A stretch of DNA of 64,000 nt from Eximiradius sp. (GTDB taxonomy: Bacteria > Bacteroidota > Ignavibacteria > Kapaibacteriales > UBA2268). The DNA lies in the NCBI GenBank assembly GCA_937127445.1, contig CAKZLY010000014.1, forward strand, positions 67,001-131,000, in the 5' to 3' direction. Position 1 is the stretch's first letter; every line of letters begins with the position of its first letter. The notes below the pieces were generated by a model, which had not been told where the DNA came from, ran no database searches, and worked only from the letters and a program-made list of their open reading frames with translations. The translations under genes and the position numbers were made by a program. Shown in pieces: positions 1 to 8,903 of this stretch.

Positions 1-316
1 CGCTCAAAGTATTTTTGAATCTATGGAAATGCTGATAAACGGTATCAAAACTTTGAAATTGCGTTGCATTGACGGAATTACTGCAAATGTGGAAAGATGT
101 CGCGCCTACGTTGAAAATAGTATTGGACTAGTTACAGCGCTTAACCCATACATTGGCTACGAAGCAAGTTCCGCTCTTGCAAAAGAAGCACTCGAAACAA
201 ATCGCGGTATCTATGAACTTGTTTTAGAGAAAAACTTGCTCACAAAAGAGCAACTCGACGAAATTCTTTCACCTGAAAATATGATTGAGCCAAAACCATT
301 GAAGAAAAAGCAATAA
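1..316 (+). CDS. aspA: Aspartate ammonia-lyase (aspartase), C-terminal part only
   Basis: The reading frame is open to the left window edge (first full codon at base 2), so only the last ~104 residues are visible. The protein belongs to the aspartase/fumarase C superfamily. The segment FESMEMLINGI, then NGITAN and a stretch with ENSIGLVTALNPYIGYE, matches the end of the central helix bundle and the C-terminal domain of aspartase (known E. coli AspA has NGITANKEVC...NSIGIVTYLNPFIGH). Aspartase reversibly deaminates L-aspartate to fumarate and ammonia in the cytoplasm. The active-site serine loop lies upstream of the window. Fumarase C is the main alternative, but the NGITAN/LNPYIG wording favours aspartase. 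A clear terminator follows the stop by about 20 bases. Confidence 0.85.
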   Translation, partial: AQSIFESMEMLINGIKTLKLRCIDGITANVERCRAYVENSIGLVTALNPYIGYEASSALAKEALETNRGIYELVLEKNLLTKEQLDEILSPENMIEPKPLKKKQ

Positions 317-334
317 TTTAAATTGAATATAAAT

Positions 335-370
335 AAAAGAGGCTGCACCTTTCGATACAGCCTCTTTTTT
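335..370 (+). terminator. Rho-independent terminator after aspA
   Basis: An 11-bp perfect stem (335-345 pairs with 358-368, core AGAGGCTG/CAGCCTCT) encloses a 12-base loop and runs straight into a T tract. It lies between the aspartase stop and the convergent NifX-like gene. The left arm is preceded by A-rich sequence, so it may work in both directions. Confidence 0.85.
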
Positions 371-384
371 ATTTTACAGCACTA

Positions 385-771
385 TTAATTATTGCAAACG
401 CGATGCCCGCCACCGTGATGATGTTCGTGTTTCTGGCAAATCGTGCCATTATCATTAACCAGTCCTTCAACAAATTGCTTGACCATTTCAGTAGAATTGC
501 CCGAGCAGCCTCGAATAACTTCGATGCCTGCATCATTCAACACATTTACAGCTCCACTGCCAATTCCACCCGCAAGCATAATCGATACACCGCTTTGAGC
601 TAATGTAAATGCAATGTTTGATTTGCATCCGCATCCTTGCTCAGATTTAATTTTCTGAATTTCCACAATCTCATTATTATCAGAAACTGTGTAAACGTTG
701 TAGAACTCGCAATGACCAAAATGTTCGTCTATTAAATCATTGCTTGTTACAGGAACTGCTATCTTTTTCAT
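385..771 (-). CDS. NifX/NifB-type dinitrogenase iron-molybdenum cofactor domain protein
   Basis: A 128-residue single-domain protein of the NifX/NafY/NifB-C-terminal fold (Fe-Mo cofactor biosynthesis family). Visible marks are the N-terminal MKKIAVPV strand, the family motif DEHFGHCEFY, a GCGCK cysteine cluster, AGGIGSGAVNVL and GIEVIRGCSGN. The tail is unusual: CQKHEHHHGGGHRVC, a His/Cys-rich stretch likely to bind metal. I chose the ATG at 771 because a GGAG Shine-Dalgarno sits 6-7 bases upstream (778-781); an upstream in-frame start at 795 would add residues without a site. No nif genes are nearby, so a housekeeping Fe-S or metal-carrier role is more likely than nitrogenase assembly. The exact function is unknown. 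Confidence 0.75.
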   Translation of the reverse strand: MKKIAVPVTSNDLIDEHFGHCEFYNVYTVSDNNEIVEIQKIKSEQGCGCKSNIAFTLAQSGVSIMLAGGIGSGAVNVLNDAGIEVIRGCSGNSTEMVKQFVEGLVNDNGTICQKHEHHHGGGHRVCNN

Positions 772-910
772 TCTATTCTCCAAAGAAAATCCCAAAAATG
801 GACATTATACATAATCAAATTTAACAAGCAACTCGATTTTAACCAAACCTAAAATTAATTAATTATGAATTTCGCAATTCATTTGAGAGGGTCATCTGTG
901 AATAGAAATC

Positions 911-963
911 AATAAGGGAAATTTGTGCAAGTTTTAATTTAGGCAACACAAATTTCCCTTATT
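911..963. terminator. Long hairpin downstream of leuS, likely terminator
   Basis: Two 17-bp perfectly complementary arms (911-927 and 947-963) with a 19-base loop lie between the leuS stop and the upstream end of the NifX-like gene. The T-rich run (961-974) is on the plus-strand side; on the minus strand (leuS direction) the hairpin is followed by only a mildly T-rich stretch. It probably ends leuS transcription, perhaps in both directions. Confidence 0.6.
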
Positions 964-989
964 TTTTATTTTATTTGCTTTCTTTTGGC

Positions 990-3542
990 TTACACAATAA
1001 TATTAATCAATTTGTTCGGGACAAAGATAATTTTCTTAATTGGCTTGCCGTCGAGGTGCTTTTGCACTTGTTCATTTTCGAGAGCAATTTGCTTGACTTC
1101 GTCCTCAGTTGCATCAAGTTTGATTTGCAGTCGAGCACGAATTTTGCTGCACACTTGAACAACAAACTCAATTGTCTGACGCACAATTTTCGCTTCGTCG
1201 TACTTAGGCCATTCTGCAAAGACAATGCTTTGGGTTTCGCCAAGACGCTGCCAAAGTTCTTCTGCAATGTGAGGTGCAAATGGTGCAAGGCAAAGCACAA
1301 ATTTTTTCATCGCCTCCTTAGGTTTTGTCTCGTATTTATAAAACTCATTGACAAATATCATCATTTGTGCAATTGCAGTATTGAAGCTTAGATTTTCAAT
1401 ATCTTCTTGTACTTTTTTGATAGTATAGTTAAGCACGTATTTTTGTTCGTCGTTTAGCGTTACATCGACAACTGTCGGGGAAAGGTTGCCGTCCTCGTCC
1501 AAAATCATTCTCCAAACACGATTTAAAAAGCGATTTACTCCTTCGATACCTTTCGAAGACCAGGGTTTCGAGGCTTCGAGCGGACCAAGGAACATTTCGA
1601 ACAAACGAAGCGAATCCGCACCGTATTCATTTATTACTTCATCAGGATTAATTACATTTCCGAGCGATTTAGACATTTTACGTCCATCTTCGCCAAGAAT
1701 TAATCCTTGATGGAACAGTTTCTTAAATGGTTCGGGTGTCGAAACGTAGCCGTAATCGTACAGGACTTTGTGCCAGAACCGAGCATAAAGCAAGTGCAGG
1801 ACAGCGTGTTCGGCACCTCCGACGTATAGGTCAACTCCATCGGGCATCATCCAGTATTGTTCTTTTTCTTTCGAGCAGAAAAATTCGTCGTTGTATGGAT
1901 CAATGTATCGCAGATAATACCAGCACGAACCAGCCCACTGTGGCATTGTGTTTGTTTCGTAGCGAGCGCGTTTACCCGTCTTTTTGTCAATGAAATCGAC
2001 CCATTCGGGAACATTTGCAAGCGGGGATTCGCCTGTGCCAGCGGGCTTAAAATCTTTCACCTCGGGCAGCAGCAGTGGCAATTCGTCAGATTCTAACGCT
2101 CGCTTTGTTCCATCTTCGAAAAACATTATCGGGATAGGTTCGCCCCAATAACGTTGCCGCGAGAACAGCCAATCGCGTAATTTATATTGCACTTTGCGTT
2201 GTCCGATACCTCGATTCTCTACCCAATTTATTATACGCTCTATTGCTTCACGAGTTGGTATGCCGTTGAGCGATACTTCGTCGTTAGATGAATTAACTCC
2301 AATTCCCTCATACGAAACAAATGCTTCCTTTTCGACATCCACGGGCGAGCCGTCCGCAGGAGCCACCACTTGCACAATTGGCAAACCGAACTGGCGAGCA
2401 AATTCGTTGTCGCGAGTGTCGTGACCCGGGACAGCCATTATCGCGCCAGTTCCGTAGTGAACCAGCACATAATCAGCAATCCAGATTGGAATGCGATTGC
2501 CATTTGCAGGATTAATTGCGTAGCCGCCAGTTGGCACACCAGTTTTCTCTTTCGAAAGTTCGGTTCGTTCGAGATCGCTTTTCTCAGCAGCTTGCTTAAT
2601 ATACTGCTCGACTGCATCGCGATTTTCTTCGGTGGTTATTTTGGGAACGAGTTCGTGTTCGGGTGCAAGCACAAGATAAGTTGCGCCGAAAATTGTATCG
2701 GGACGAGTAGTAAACACGGTAATTTGTTTGTCGCTTGCATCAATTTTGAAGTTAATCAAAGCACCTTCGCTTTTGCCAATCCAGTTTTTCTGCATTTCTT
2801 TTGTAGAGTGAGGCCAATCGACAAGTTCTAAATCCTTAAGCAAGCGCTCAGCGTATTCGGTTATACGTATCATCCATTGACGCATAGGGCGGCGTTCCAC
2901 TGTGTAGCCTTTTTCTTTCCATTCGTCAACTTCTTCGTTGGCAAGCACTGTTCCAAGCTCGGCACACCAATTAACAGGTATCATTGCAATATAAGCAAGG
3001 CGATGACGGTCGCGATATTCTTCTATTTCAATTGGATCGGTAATGTTCTCAGGAATAGGCAATTCCTGGATTGGGCGTGCTTTGTTCATCTCTTTGTCAA
3101 AATAAGAGTTGTAAATCAGCAGAAACATCCACTGTGTCCATTTGTAATATTTAGGGTCGGTAGTATTAATGCACCTTGACCAATCGTAGCCCAGCCCAAT
3201 CATATTAAGCTGGCGTTTGAAGTTTTCTATATTCTTCTCAGTTGCAACAACAGGATGAATCCCGGTAGTCATCGAGTAGCGTTCAGTTGGCAGACCGAAC
3301 GCATCAAATCCCATCGGGTGCAGCACGGAAAAGCCTTTCATTCTCTTGTAGCGAGCAATAATGTCGGTTGCTGTGTAGCCTTCGGGGTGTCCGATGTGTA
3401 GCCCTGCTCCGCTCGGATACGGAAACATATCAAGAATGTAATATTTAGGATTATTTTTATTTTTGACAACTTTATTAACATTATTTTCTTGCCAAAACTT
3501 TTGCCATTTTTGCTCAATTTCTTTGAAAGGATAGCCAGCCAT
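990..3542 (-). CDS. leuS: Leucyl-tRNA synthetase
   Basis: A full-length class I leucyl-tRNA synthetase of 850 residues, close to the usual bacterial length. It charges tRNA-Leu with leucine in the cytosol. The HIGH signature is HIGH at residues 49-52 (in [16 protein letters not shown]) and the KMSKS signature is KMSKS at 622-626. The CP1 editing domain is recognisable by [19 protein letters not shown] and [12 protein letters not shown], so hydrolysis of mischarged tRNA is probably intact. The C-terminal anticodon-binding region contains [13 protein letters not shown] took the ATG at 3542 ([13 protein letters not shown]), matching the normal family start; the frame stays open 19 codons further upstream with a hydrophobic stretch that is not part of the family. 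No strong ribosome binding site is visible, as is common in this lineage. Confidence 0.97.
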   Translation of the reverse strand: MAGYPFKEIEQKWQKFWQENNVNKVVKNKNNPKYYILDMFPYPSGAGLHIGHPEGYTATDIIARYKRMKGFSVLHPMGFDAFGLPTERYSMTTGIHPVVATEKNIENFKRQLNMIGLGYDWSRCINTTDPKYYKWTQWMFLLIYNSYFDKEMNKARPIQELPIPENITDPIEIEEYRDRHRLAYIAMIPVNWCAELGTVLANEEVDEWKEKGYTVERRPMRQWMIRITEYAERLLKDLELVDWPHSTKEMQKNWIGKSEGALINFKIDASDKQITVFTTRPDTIFGATYLVLAPEHELVPKITTEENRDAVEQYIKQAAEKSDLERTELSKEKTGVPTGGYAINPANGNRIPIWIADYVLVHYGTGAIMAVPGHDTRDNEFARQFGLPIVQVVAPADGSPVDVEKEAFVSYEGIGVNSSNDEVSLNGIPTREAIERIINWVENRGIGQRKVQYKLRDWLFSRQRYWGEPIPIMFFEDGTKRALESDELPLLLPEVKDFKPAGTGESPLANVPEWVDFIDKKTGKRARYETNTMPQWAGSCWYYLRYIDPYNDEFFCSKEKEQYWMMPDGVDLYVGGAEHAVLHLLYARFWHKVLYDYGYVSTPEPFKKLFHQGLILGEDGRKMSKSLGNVINPDEVINEYGADSLRLFEMFLGPLEASKPWSSKGIEGVNRFLNRVWRMILDEDGNLSPTVVDVTLNDEQKYVLNYTIKKVQEDIENLSFNTAIAQMMIFVNEFYKYETKPKEAMKKFVLCLAPFAPHIAEELWQRLGETQSIVFAEWPKYDEAKIVRQTIEFVVQVCSKIRARLQIKLDATEDEVKQIALENEQVQKHLDGKPIKKIIFVPNKLINIIV

Positions 3543-3778
3543 ATTAATATTATTATTTATTAAACAAATACAAAAGACAAAAATAACGATTTTTTTCAAA
3601 TCATAATGAAATATAATAGATGTATAATTTTAAAATATTTTGCTACAAGAATATATCATCTAATTTATTTAACCGAATATTATATAGAAATACAACAAAT
3701 TGTAATTTATCTAACTGTGTTTTTTTAAAACAAACAGTATAATAAATCGTCTTTAAGTAGTTATATTTGAGATGAAAA

Positions 3779-5113
3779 ATGGCATCAACAATTGTAGCAT
3801 TGGCAACACCGCCGGGAATAGGTGGGCTGGCTGTTATAAGAATTTCAGGTGAGAAATCATTTGAAATTGTCGATAAAATTTTTGTTGGACGCACTAAGAT
3901 AAGCGAAACGCCCAGCCACACAATACATTACGGCAAGATTATTCACAACAACGAAGTAGTCGATACCGTCACTGTATCGGTGTTTCGCAAGCCGAATTCC
4001 TACACAGGCGAAGATGTTGTCGAAATCAGCTGCCACGGCGGGATGATCGTGGCAAACGAAATCATTGACCTTTGCATTGAAAACGGTGCCGAGATCGCAA
4101 AGCCGGGCGAATTCACCCGCCGTGCCTTCATTAACGGAAAGCTCGACCTTTCGCAGGTGGAAGCCGTTGCCGATATAATTCATTCCACTACACGACTGGC
4201 AGCTCAAACTGCATCGCGACAACTAATTGGAAATTTCAAGAAACGCCTTGACGAAATTATACAAAACCTTATGAATATTGCTGGTTTGCTCGAATTGGAG
4301 TTGGACTTTGCCGAAGAAGAAATTGAATTAGTTGAAAAGCATCAAATCATCGAAAAGCTCGAAAATGTTGTTCAGTACTGCTCTTCGCTTGCCGAATCCC
4401 ATAGAAGTGCCGAAATATTGAGAAATGGATTTTATGTAGGCATCGCAGGATTTCCAAATTCCGGCAAATCTACTCTTTTCAATACATTACTGCAAAAGCA
4501 CAGAGCAATTGTTAGCCCAATTCCGGGGACAACCCGCGACTACATCGAAGAGTCGCTCTATATTGGCGATATTCACGTCCGACTTGTGGATACCGCCGGA
4601 GTTCGATCCTCTGATGATATTATCGAGGTGGAAGGAATTCGTCTTGTCGAGAATGTTCTTCAAATGTCGGATTTAATTCTGGTGATAAATGATGCCACAA
4701 AAGGGATACACCATTCCGATGAATTAGCCGAAGGAATTCGCCGCAAGCACCCCGATAGGGAAGTGATCGTTGTGCAGAACAAAGTTGATTTGTTGCAATA
4801 CGATAGAGTAGAGGGCATATCAGCAAAACATAATTTAGGGATTGAAAATCTCAAAGAATTGATTGCCGCAAAGGCAAAAGTGTCTTTCTCGCGAGAGCAG
4901 GACGCTTTGATAAATCAAAGGCAAGCGAAACTGCTCGCCGAAGCTGCAAACATTTTGCAAAACGCAATCGCTTCTATAAAGTCGGGTTTCGATAACGTTG
5001 CCATAGCAATAGATGTCCGCCAGGCGGCCGAAAAACTTGGCGAAATCACAGGCAAGAAATGGAGCGAGGACGTTTTAAATCAAATTTTTTCTAATTTCTG
5101 CATTGGCAAATAA
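3779..5113 (+). CDS. mnmE: tRNA uridine-34 5-carboxymethylaminomethyl modification GTPase MnmE
   Basis: A 444-residue MnmE (TrmE). The N-terminal folate-binding domain begins with TIVALATPPGIGGLAVIRISG. The GTPase domain has a P-loop GFPNSGKST (224-232), GTTRD (250-254), DTAG (271-274) and NKVD (334-337). The protein ends with the diagnostic FCIGK (440-444), whose cysteine is required for activity in the family. With MnmG it forms the complex that builds the cmnm5/nm5 group on wobble U34 of several tRNAs. Its stop codon overlaps the mnmG start (TAATG), so the two are co-transcribed and probably translationally coupled. The P-loop serine in place of the more common valine (NSGKS for NVGKS) is a conservative variation. 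Confidence 0.97.
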   Translation: MASTIVALATPPGIGGLAVIRISGEKSFEIVDKIFVGRTKISETPSHTIHYGKIIHNNEVVDTVTVSVFRKPNSYTGEDVVEISCHGGMIVANEIIDLCIENGAEIAKPGEFTRRAFINGKLDLSQVEAVADIIHSTTRLAAQTASRQLIGNFKKRLDEIIQNLMNIAGLLELELDFAEEEIELVEKHQIIEKLENVVQYCSSLAESHRSAEILRNGFYVGIAGFPNSGKSTLFNTLLQKHRAIVSPIPGTTRDYIEESLYIGDIHVRLVDTAGVRSSDDIIEVEGIRLVENVLQMSDLILVINDATKGIHHSDELAEGIRRKHPDREVIVVQNKVDLLQYDRVEGISAKHNLGIENLKELIAAKAKVSFSREQDALINQRQAKLLAEAANILQNAIASIKSGFDNVAIAIDVRQAAEKLGEITGKKWSEDVLNQIFSNFCIGK

Positions 5114-6993
5114 TGTTTCACGTGAAACATACAGATAACAAATTTGATGTAATCGTTGTCGGTGGCGGTCACGCCGGCATAGAAGCATCCTTTGTCGCCG
5201 CCAATATGGGGGCAAAGGTTGCACTTGTAACGATGAGCTTCCATACAATCGGTCGCCCATCTTGCAACCCGTCTATCGGCGGCACTGCCAAAGGACATCT
5301 TGTCAAGGAAATCGACGCATTGGGTGGCGCAATGGGACTCCTCGCCGACAAAGGTGGACTCCTCTTTAAAATGCTAAACCGTTCAAAAGGTCCTGCCGTT
5401 TGGTCCCCACGCACTCAAATCGACAAAGACCTTTATCCAAAATATGCTCTCGAATTGCTTCTGAAACAGCCGAATTTAACATTGATTAATGGAACTGTTG
5501 ATGAAATTATAATCGAAAAAGATAAAATAGTAGGAATAAAAACCAAATCAAACGAATATTTACAGGCAAAAGCAGTTATTCTATGCGCCGGAACATTTCT
5601 CAATGGCAAAATGTTCACCGGATTGGACGTAACCCTCGGTGGTCGTTACGGAGAACCAGCTTCGGACCGTGTGTCTGATTTACTTGCTGCTTACGGACTA
5701 GAAAAAGGGCGGTTGAAAACAGGCACCCCACCACGCGTTCACGCAAAGTCTATTGATTATAGTAAAACCGAATTAGCAGGCGGCGACGAACCACCCGAGC
5801 CGTTTTCTTTCCGCACACAAAAGGTAAAGAACCGCCTGATGTGTTTCGCAACAGCGACAACCGAACACACTCACGAAATTCTGCGAACGGGCTTTTCGCG
5901 TTCACCTATGTTTACTGGAAGAATTGAAGGAGTTGGACCCCGATACTGCCCATCTATCGAGGACAAAATCGACCGCTTCGCTGAGCGTGCGTCTCATAAA
6001 ATTTTGCTCGAACCCGAAGGGCTTCGCACTGAAAGCGTTTACGTGAACGGATTTTCTACAAGTTTGCCACGAGACGTTCAGGAAAAAGGTTTGCGAACTA
6101 TTCCTGGACTGGAAAGGTGCGAAATTCTTCGCTACGGATATGCTATAGAGTACGACTTTTTCTATCCATATCAATTGAAATACACATTGGAAACCAAGTC
6201 AATCGACGGACTTTTTTTCGCGGGGCAAATCAACGGAACTTCGGGCTACGAAGAAGCAGCAGCCCAAGGATTAGTCGCCGGGATAAACGCCGTTCTGAAA
6301 ATTCGCGGGGAAGGTGAATTCGTCCTTCGTCGCTCGGAAGCCTACATCGGCGTGCTTATAGATGACTTGATTAACAAAAATACGGAAGAACCATACAGGC
6401 TATTCACCTCTCTTGCAGAATACAGGCTGCTGCTGCGACAAGATAATGCTGCTTATCGCTTGATGAAATATGGCACTCAGCTCGGTCTTGTTCCACGTGA
6501 AACATTCGAGCGTTTTCAGAAAGAAGAGAATGCTTTGAAATACGCTTTCGAATTTTTCAAGAACACAAAACTGAAACCTAATGAAGTCAATGATTATCTT
6601 GTTTCTAATCGCGAAAATCCTATAAACGACGCTCAATCTATCTTTATTCTCGCTAAAAGGGAAAATACCGACATCCTAAAACTGGCAGAAATTGCCTCGC
6701 TTGATGATGCAGTGGTTCAAAAAGTGCTTTCATCCAAGCAATTGATAGAACAACTACGCACTGAAATAAAATACGACGGCTATATAGAACGCCAAAAACG
6801 CGAAATTGAGTATTTTCTGGGAAACGAAAATAAATACATCCCTGAAAGCATAGATTATTTCTCTATTCCTTCGCTTTCTAACGAAGCAAAGGAGAAACTT
6901 AGCCGCATTCGCCCGCGTTCGCTTGGTCAGGCATCCCGCATTGCAGGCGTTTCGGCTGCTGATGTCTCTGTTCTTTCTGTATATTTAAGATAA
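5113..6993 (+). CDS. mnmG: tRNA uridine-34 modification enzyme MnmG (GidA)
   Basis: A 626-residue FAD-dependent partner of MnmE. It shows the Rossmann motif VVGGGHAG near residues 15-22, the family signatures RYCPSIEDK and GQINGTSGYEEAAAQGL, and the normal C-terminal helical domain for MnmE and tRNA contact. The start is unusual: the ATG overlaps the mnmE stop, and the first six residues MFHVKH are encoded by a perfect parS palindrome (5114-5129), so the N-terminus is shaped by a DNA-binding site. A second parS match is inside the gene at 6489-6504. Neither rsmG (gidB) nor parA/parB follows, although these are frequent neighbours of mnmG near origins in other bacteria. Confidence 0.97.
   Translation: MFHVKHTDNKFDVIVVGGGHAGIEASFVAANMGAKVALVTMSFHTIGRPSCNPSIGGTAKGHLVKEIDALGGAMGLLADKGGLLFKMLNRSKGPAVWSPRTQIDKDLYPKYALELLLKQPNLTLINGTVDEIIIEKDKIVGIKTKSNEYLQAKAVILCAGTFLNGKMFTGLDVTLGGRYGEPASDRVSDLLAAYGLEKGRLKTGTPPRVHAKSIDYSKTELAGGDEPPEPFSFRTQKVKNRLMCFATATTEHTHEILRTGFSRSPMFTGRIEGVGPRYCPSIEDKIDRFAERASHKILLEPEGLRTESVYVNGFSTSLPRDVQEKGLRTIPGLERCEILRYGYAIEYDFFYPYQLKYTLETKSIDGLFFAGQINGTSGYEEAAAQGLVAGINAVLKIRGEGEFVLRRSEAYIGVLIDDLINKNTEEPYRLFTSLAEYRLLLRQDNAAYRLMKYGTQLGLVPRETFERFQKEENALKYAFEFFKNTKLKPNEVNDYLVSNRENPINDAQSIFILAKRENTDILKLAEIASLDDAVVQKVLSSKQLIEQLRTEIKYDGYIERQKREIEYFLGNENKYIPESIDYFSIPSLSNEAKEKLSRIRPRSLGQASRIAGVSAADVSVLSVYLR
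5114..5129. promoter_or_regulatory. parS: parS chromosome-partition site (ParB binding), perfect match
   Basis: TGTTTCACGTGAAACA is an exact 16-bp palindrome identical to the well-known chromosomal parS sequence bound by ParB/Spo0J. Flanking A and T extend the palindrome to 18 bp (5113-5130). It covers the second base of the mnmG ATG onward and encodes the end of M through FHVKH. ParB loads at such sites to build the partition complex near the replication origin. Confidence 0.92.
6489..6504. promoter_or_regulatory. parS: Second parS-like site inside mnmG
   Basis: TGTTCCACGTGAAACA differs from the 5114 site only at position 5, the position that is free in the published consensus TGTTNCACGTGAAACA. 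It lies in the MnmG C-terminal half, encoding part of GLVPRETF, a segment that is not strongly conserved in the family. That makes chance protein-coding constraint an unlikely explanation. Confidence 0.8.
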
Positions 6994-7003
6994 TTGGAAT
7001 TTT

Positions 7004-7891
7004 ATGAAAATTGTCCTGATACAACCCGACACTTTAATCGGCGACGCTCTCGAGAATCTAATTCCACGAGAGACAAACGCTCAATTGTGCCGTATTAAGA
7101 TTGGTCAGCCATCCGCGACAAACGATGATTGGGAATATACTCTTGATTTTACTGATAGAAAATTGCTCAGAAAAACTATTCTCTCGGAAAAACCCGACAT
7201 TATTATAAATACTTACTTAATCACAAACAACAAAGACAATCTGCCGAAGGAGCAAATCTGGAATATTAATGTTGAATTGAACGATTTCCTGATTACCACT
7301 GCAAAAATCGCAGACGTTCACTATATTACGTTTTCCAGCGAACTTGTCTTCGACGGTAAACGCGGACCTTATGCGGAAGACGACCTTGTCAGCCCAACCG
7401 ATTATATATCCAAAAGCCTTGTTGCAAGGGAAAATTCTTGCAAGCAGGATTTAAACCTGACTACTCTTTTCCGAACTACAAAAGTTTTCGGCTATTCCAA
7501 CTATGATAATTTAGATGAAGTATCCGAAATTTATGTATATTTGCAAACGGGCATTGATGTGGAAGTGAAAAACACCTTTATTTCGAACCCCATTTGGAAT
7601 AACGATGTTGCAAGAGCCGCAATAAATGCTTTCGAACGGGAAAAATTCGGCTTGTATAATTTAGGTGGTGCCGATTTCTTGACCGACGAAGATAAAGTGA
7701 GAATAATTAGCAAAGTGTTCGGTTTTAACGATATAGATATTAACGCAGAGGACGCACCTGAAATTAAAAAATTAGGGCTGGTCTATCTCAAAGCTCAAAC
7801 TGATTTGAGAATTGATTTCACCAAATACGAGAATGCTTTGCTGGTTATCAAATACAATATGGATACAAATTTTAGAATTATGTCTATTTGA
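7004..7891 (+). CDS. RmlD-like short-chain dehydrogenase/reductase, degenerate
   Basis: A 295-residue protein with the layout of RmlD (dTDP-4-dehydrorhamnose reductase): the motif VFDGKRGPYAEDD (115-127) and the later FISNPIWNNDVARA segment are typical. Two key features are altered. The N-terminal nucleotide-binding glycine motif (normally GxxGxxG) reads PDTLIGDAL, and the catalytic YxxxK appears as YISKS (134-138), with serine where lysine is expected. It may therefore bind a nucleotide sugar without reducing it, or have another role. It starts 10 bases after mnmG and is followed closely by rfaE1, so it is probably co-transcribed with the ADP-heptose genes. Product and substrate are unknown. 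Confidence 0.6.
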   Translation: MKIVLIQPDTLIGDALENLIPRETNAQLCRIKIGQPSATNDDWEYTLDFTDRKLLRKTILSEKPDIIINTYLITNNKDNLPKEQIWNINVELNDFLITTAKIADVHYITFSSELVFDGKRGPYAEDDLVSPTDYISKSLVARENSCKQDLNLTTLFRTTKVFGYSNYDNLDEVSEIYVYLQTGIDVEVKNTFISNPIWNNDVARAAINAFEREKFGLYNLGGADFLTDEDKVRIISKVFGFNDIDINAEDAPEIKKLGLVYLKAQTDLRIDFTKYENALLVIKYNMDTNFRIMSI

Positions 7892-7909
7892 TTTTGGAAA
7901 ATTGTTTAT

Positions 7910-8902
7910 ATGCTAAATTTATCAGTAGATAGGGCAAAGGAAATAATCCAGAATATTGCTAATCGTCGCATTGCAGTCATTGGCGATGTGATGCTGGACC
8001 GCTATTTCTGGGGTAGCGTTTCGCGAATTTCCCCTGAAGCACCTGTTCCCGTAGTTGATTTAGAAAGCGAGACCTATCATCTTGGTGGTGCTGCCAACGT
8101 TGCTGCAAACTTGAAGTCGCTTGGGGCGCGTCCTTATCTTTTCGGTGTGCTCGGCTGCGATAAATTCGCCGATATTTTCATTAATATTTCTCAAAAAATT
8201 GGGATTGAGCCGTCGGGACTGTTTCAGGACAAAGACCGTCCAACAACTCTCAAAACTCGCATAATTGGCAATAATCAGCAACTTTTGCGTCTGGATTTGG
8301 AAAACCGCTCAACAATCGATAAATCCGCCATCAATTTCATAATCAAGAAACTCGAAGAAACTGATGATTTCTCTGCTATTATTTTCGAAGATTACAACAA
8401 AGGCGCCATCACTGCCGAACTTATCCGTTCGGTTATTAAATTTGCTAAATCGAAGTCAATTCCCGTATTTGTTGACCCCAAATTCGCTAACTTCTTCGAA
8501 TATAATGGAGTTACTCTGTTCAAGCCGAACAAACGCGAAGCAGAATTAGCTCTGAACCTTGAAATTAAGTCCGACAAAGCTCTAAACGATGCGGGCAACC
8601 AGTTGCTGCGAAAACTTAAAGCTGAAAACATATTGATTACTCTTGGTTCGGAAGGAATGCGACTTTTCAAAAGCAACGGCGAAATTAAATCTGTGCCTAC
8701 CCGTGCACGAAAAGTAGCTGACGTCTCGGGTGCAGGCGATACCGTTATTGCAACTCTTGCTGCGGCTTATTCCGCGGGAGCAACAGTGGAAGAAGCCGCA
8801 ACTATGGCTAATTTTGCCGCTGGCGTTGTTTGCGAAGAACCCGGTATTGTATCCATCCAAACCGATAAATTAATTAATGCTGTCAATATTTTTTCTAAAT
8901 AA
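7910..8902 (+). CDS. rfaE1: D-glycero-beta-D-manno-heptose 7-phosphate kinase (HldE kinase half)
   Basis: A 330-residue PfkB/ribokinase-family sugar kinase. It has the family openings VIGDVMLDRYFWGSVSRISPEAPVP and GGAANVAANLKSLGA, and the catalytic-base motif DVSGAGDTV near the C-terminus. The RISPEAPVPV wording is typical of RfaE1, which phosphorylates heptose 7-phosphate at C1 in the ADP-heptose pathway for LPS inner core. In E. coli this domain is fused to the adenylyltransferase (HldE); here the two halves are separate adjacent genes. The stop is one base before the ATG of rfaE2 (8904). Confidence 0.92.
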   Translation: MLNLSVDRAKEIIQNIANRRIAVIGDVMLDRYFWGSVSRISPEAPVPVVDLESETYHLGGAANVAANLKSLGARPYLFGVLGCDKFADIFINISQKIGIEPSGLFQDKDRPTTLKTRIIGNNQQLLRLDLENRSTIDKSAINFIIKKLEETDDFSAIIFEDYNKGAITAELIRSVIKFAKSKSIPVFVDPKFANFFEYNGVTLFKPNKREAELALNLEIKSDKALNDAGNQLLRKLKAENILITLGSEGMRLFKSNGEIKSVPTRARKVADVSGAGDTVIATLAAAYSAGATVEEAATMANFAAGVVCEEPGIVSIQTDKLINAVNIFSK

Positions 8903-8903
8903 T

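Noticed and set aside
975-1391. Open frame opposite leuS
   Set aside because: Lies wholly inside the clear leuS gene on the other strand, without its own start signals or family features.
3762-3769. TATATTTG before mnmE as a Bacteroidota -7 promoter box
   Set aside because: No TTTG at the -33 position, and the start site would leave almost no leader; too weak to list.
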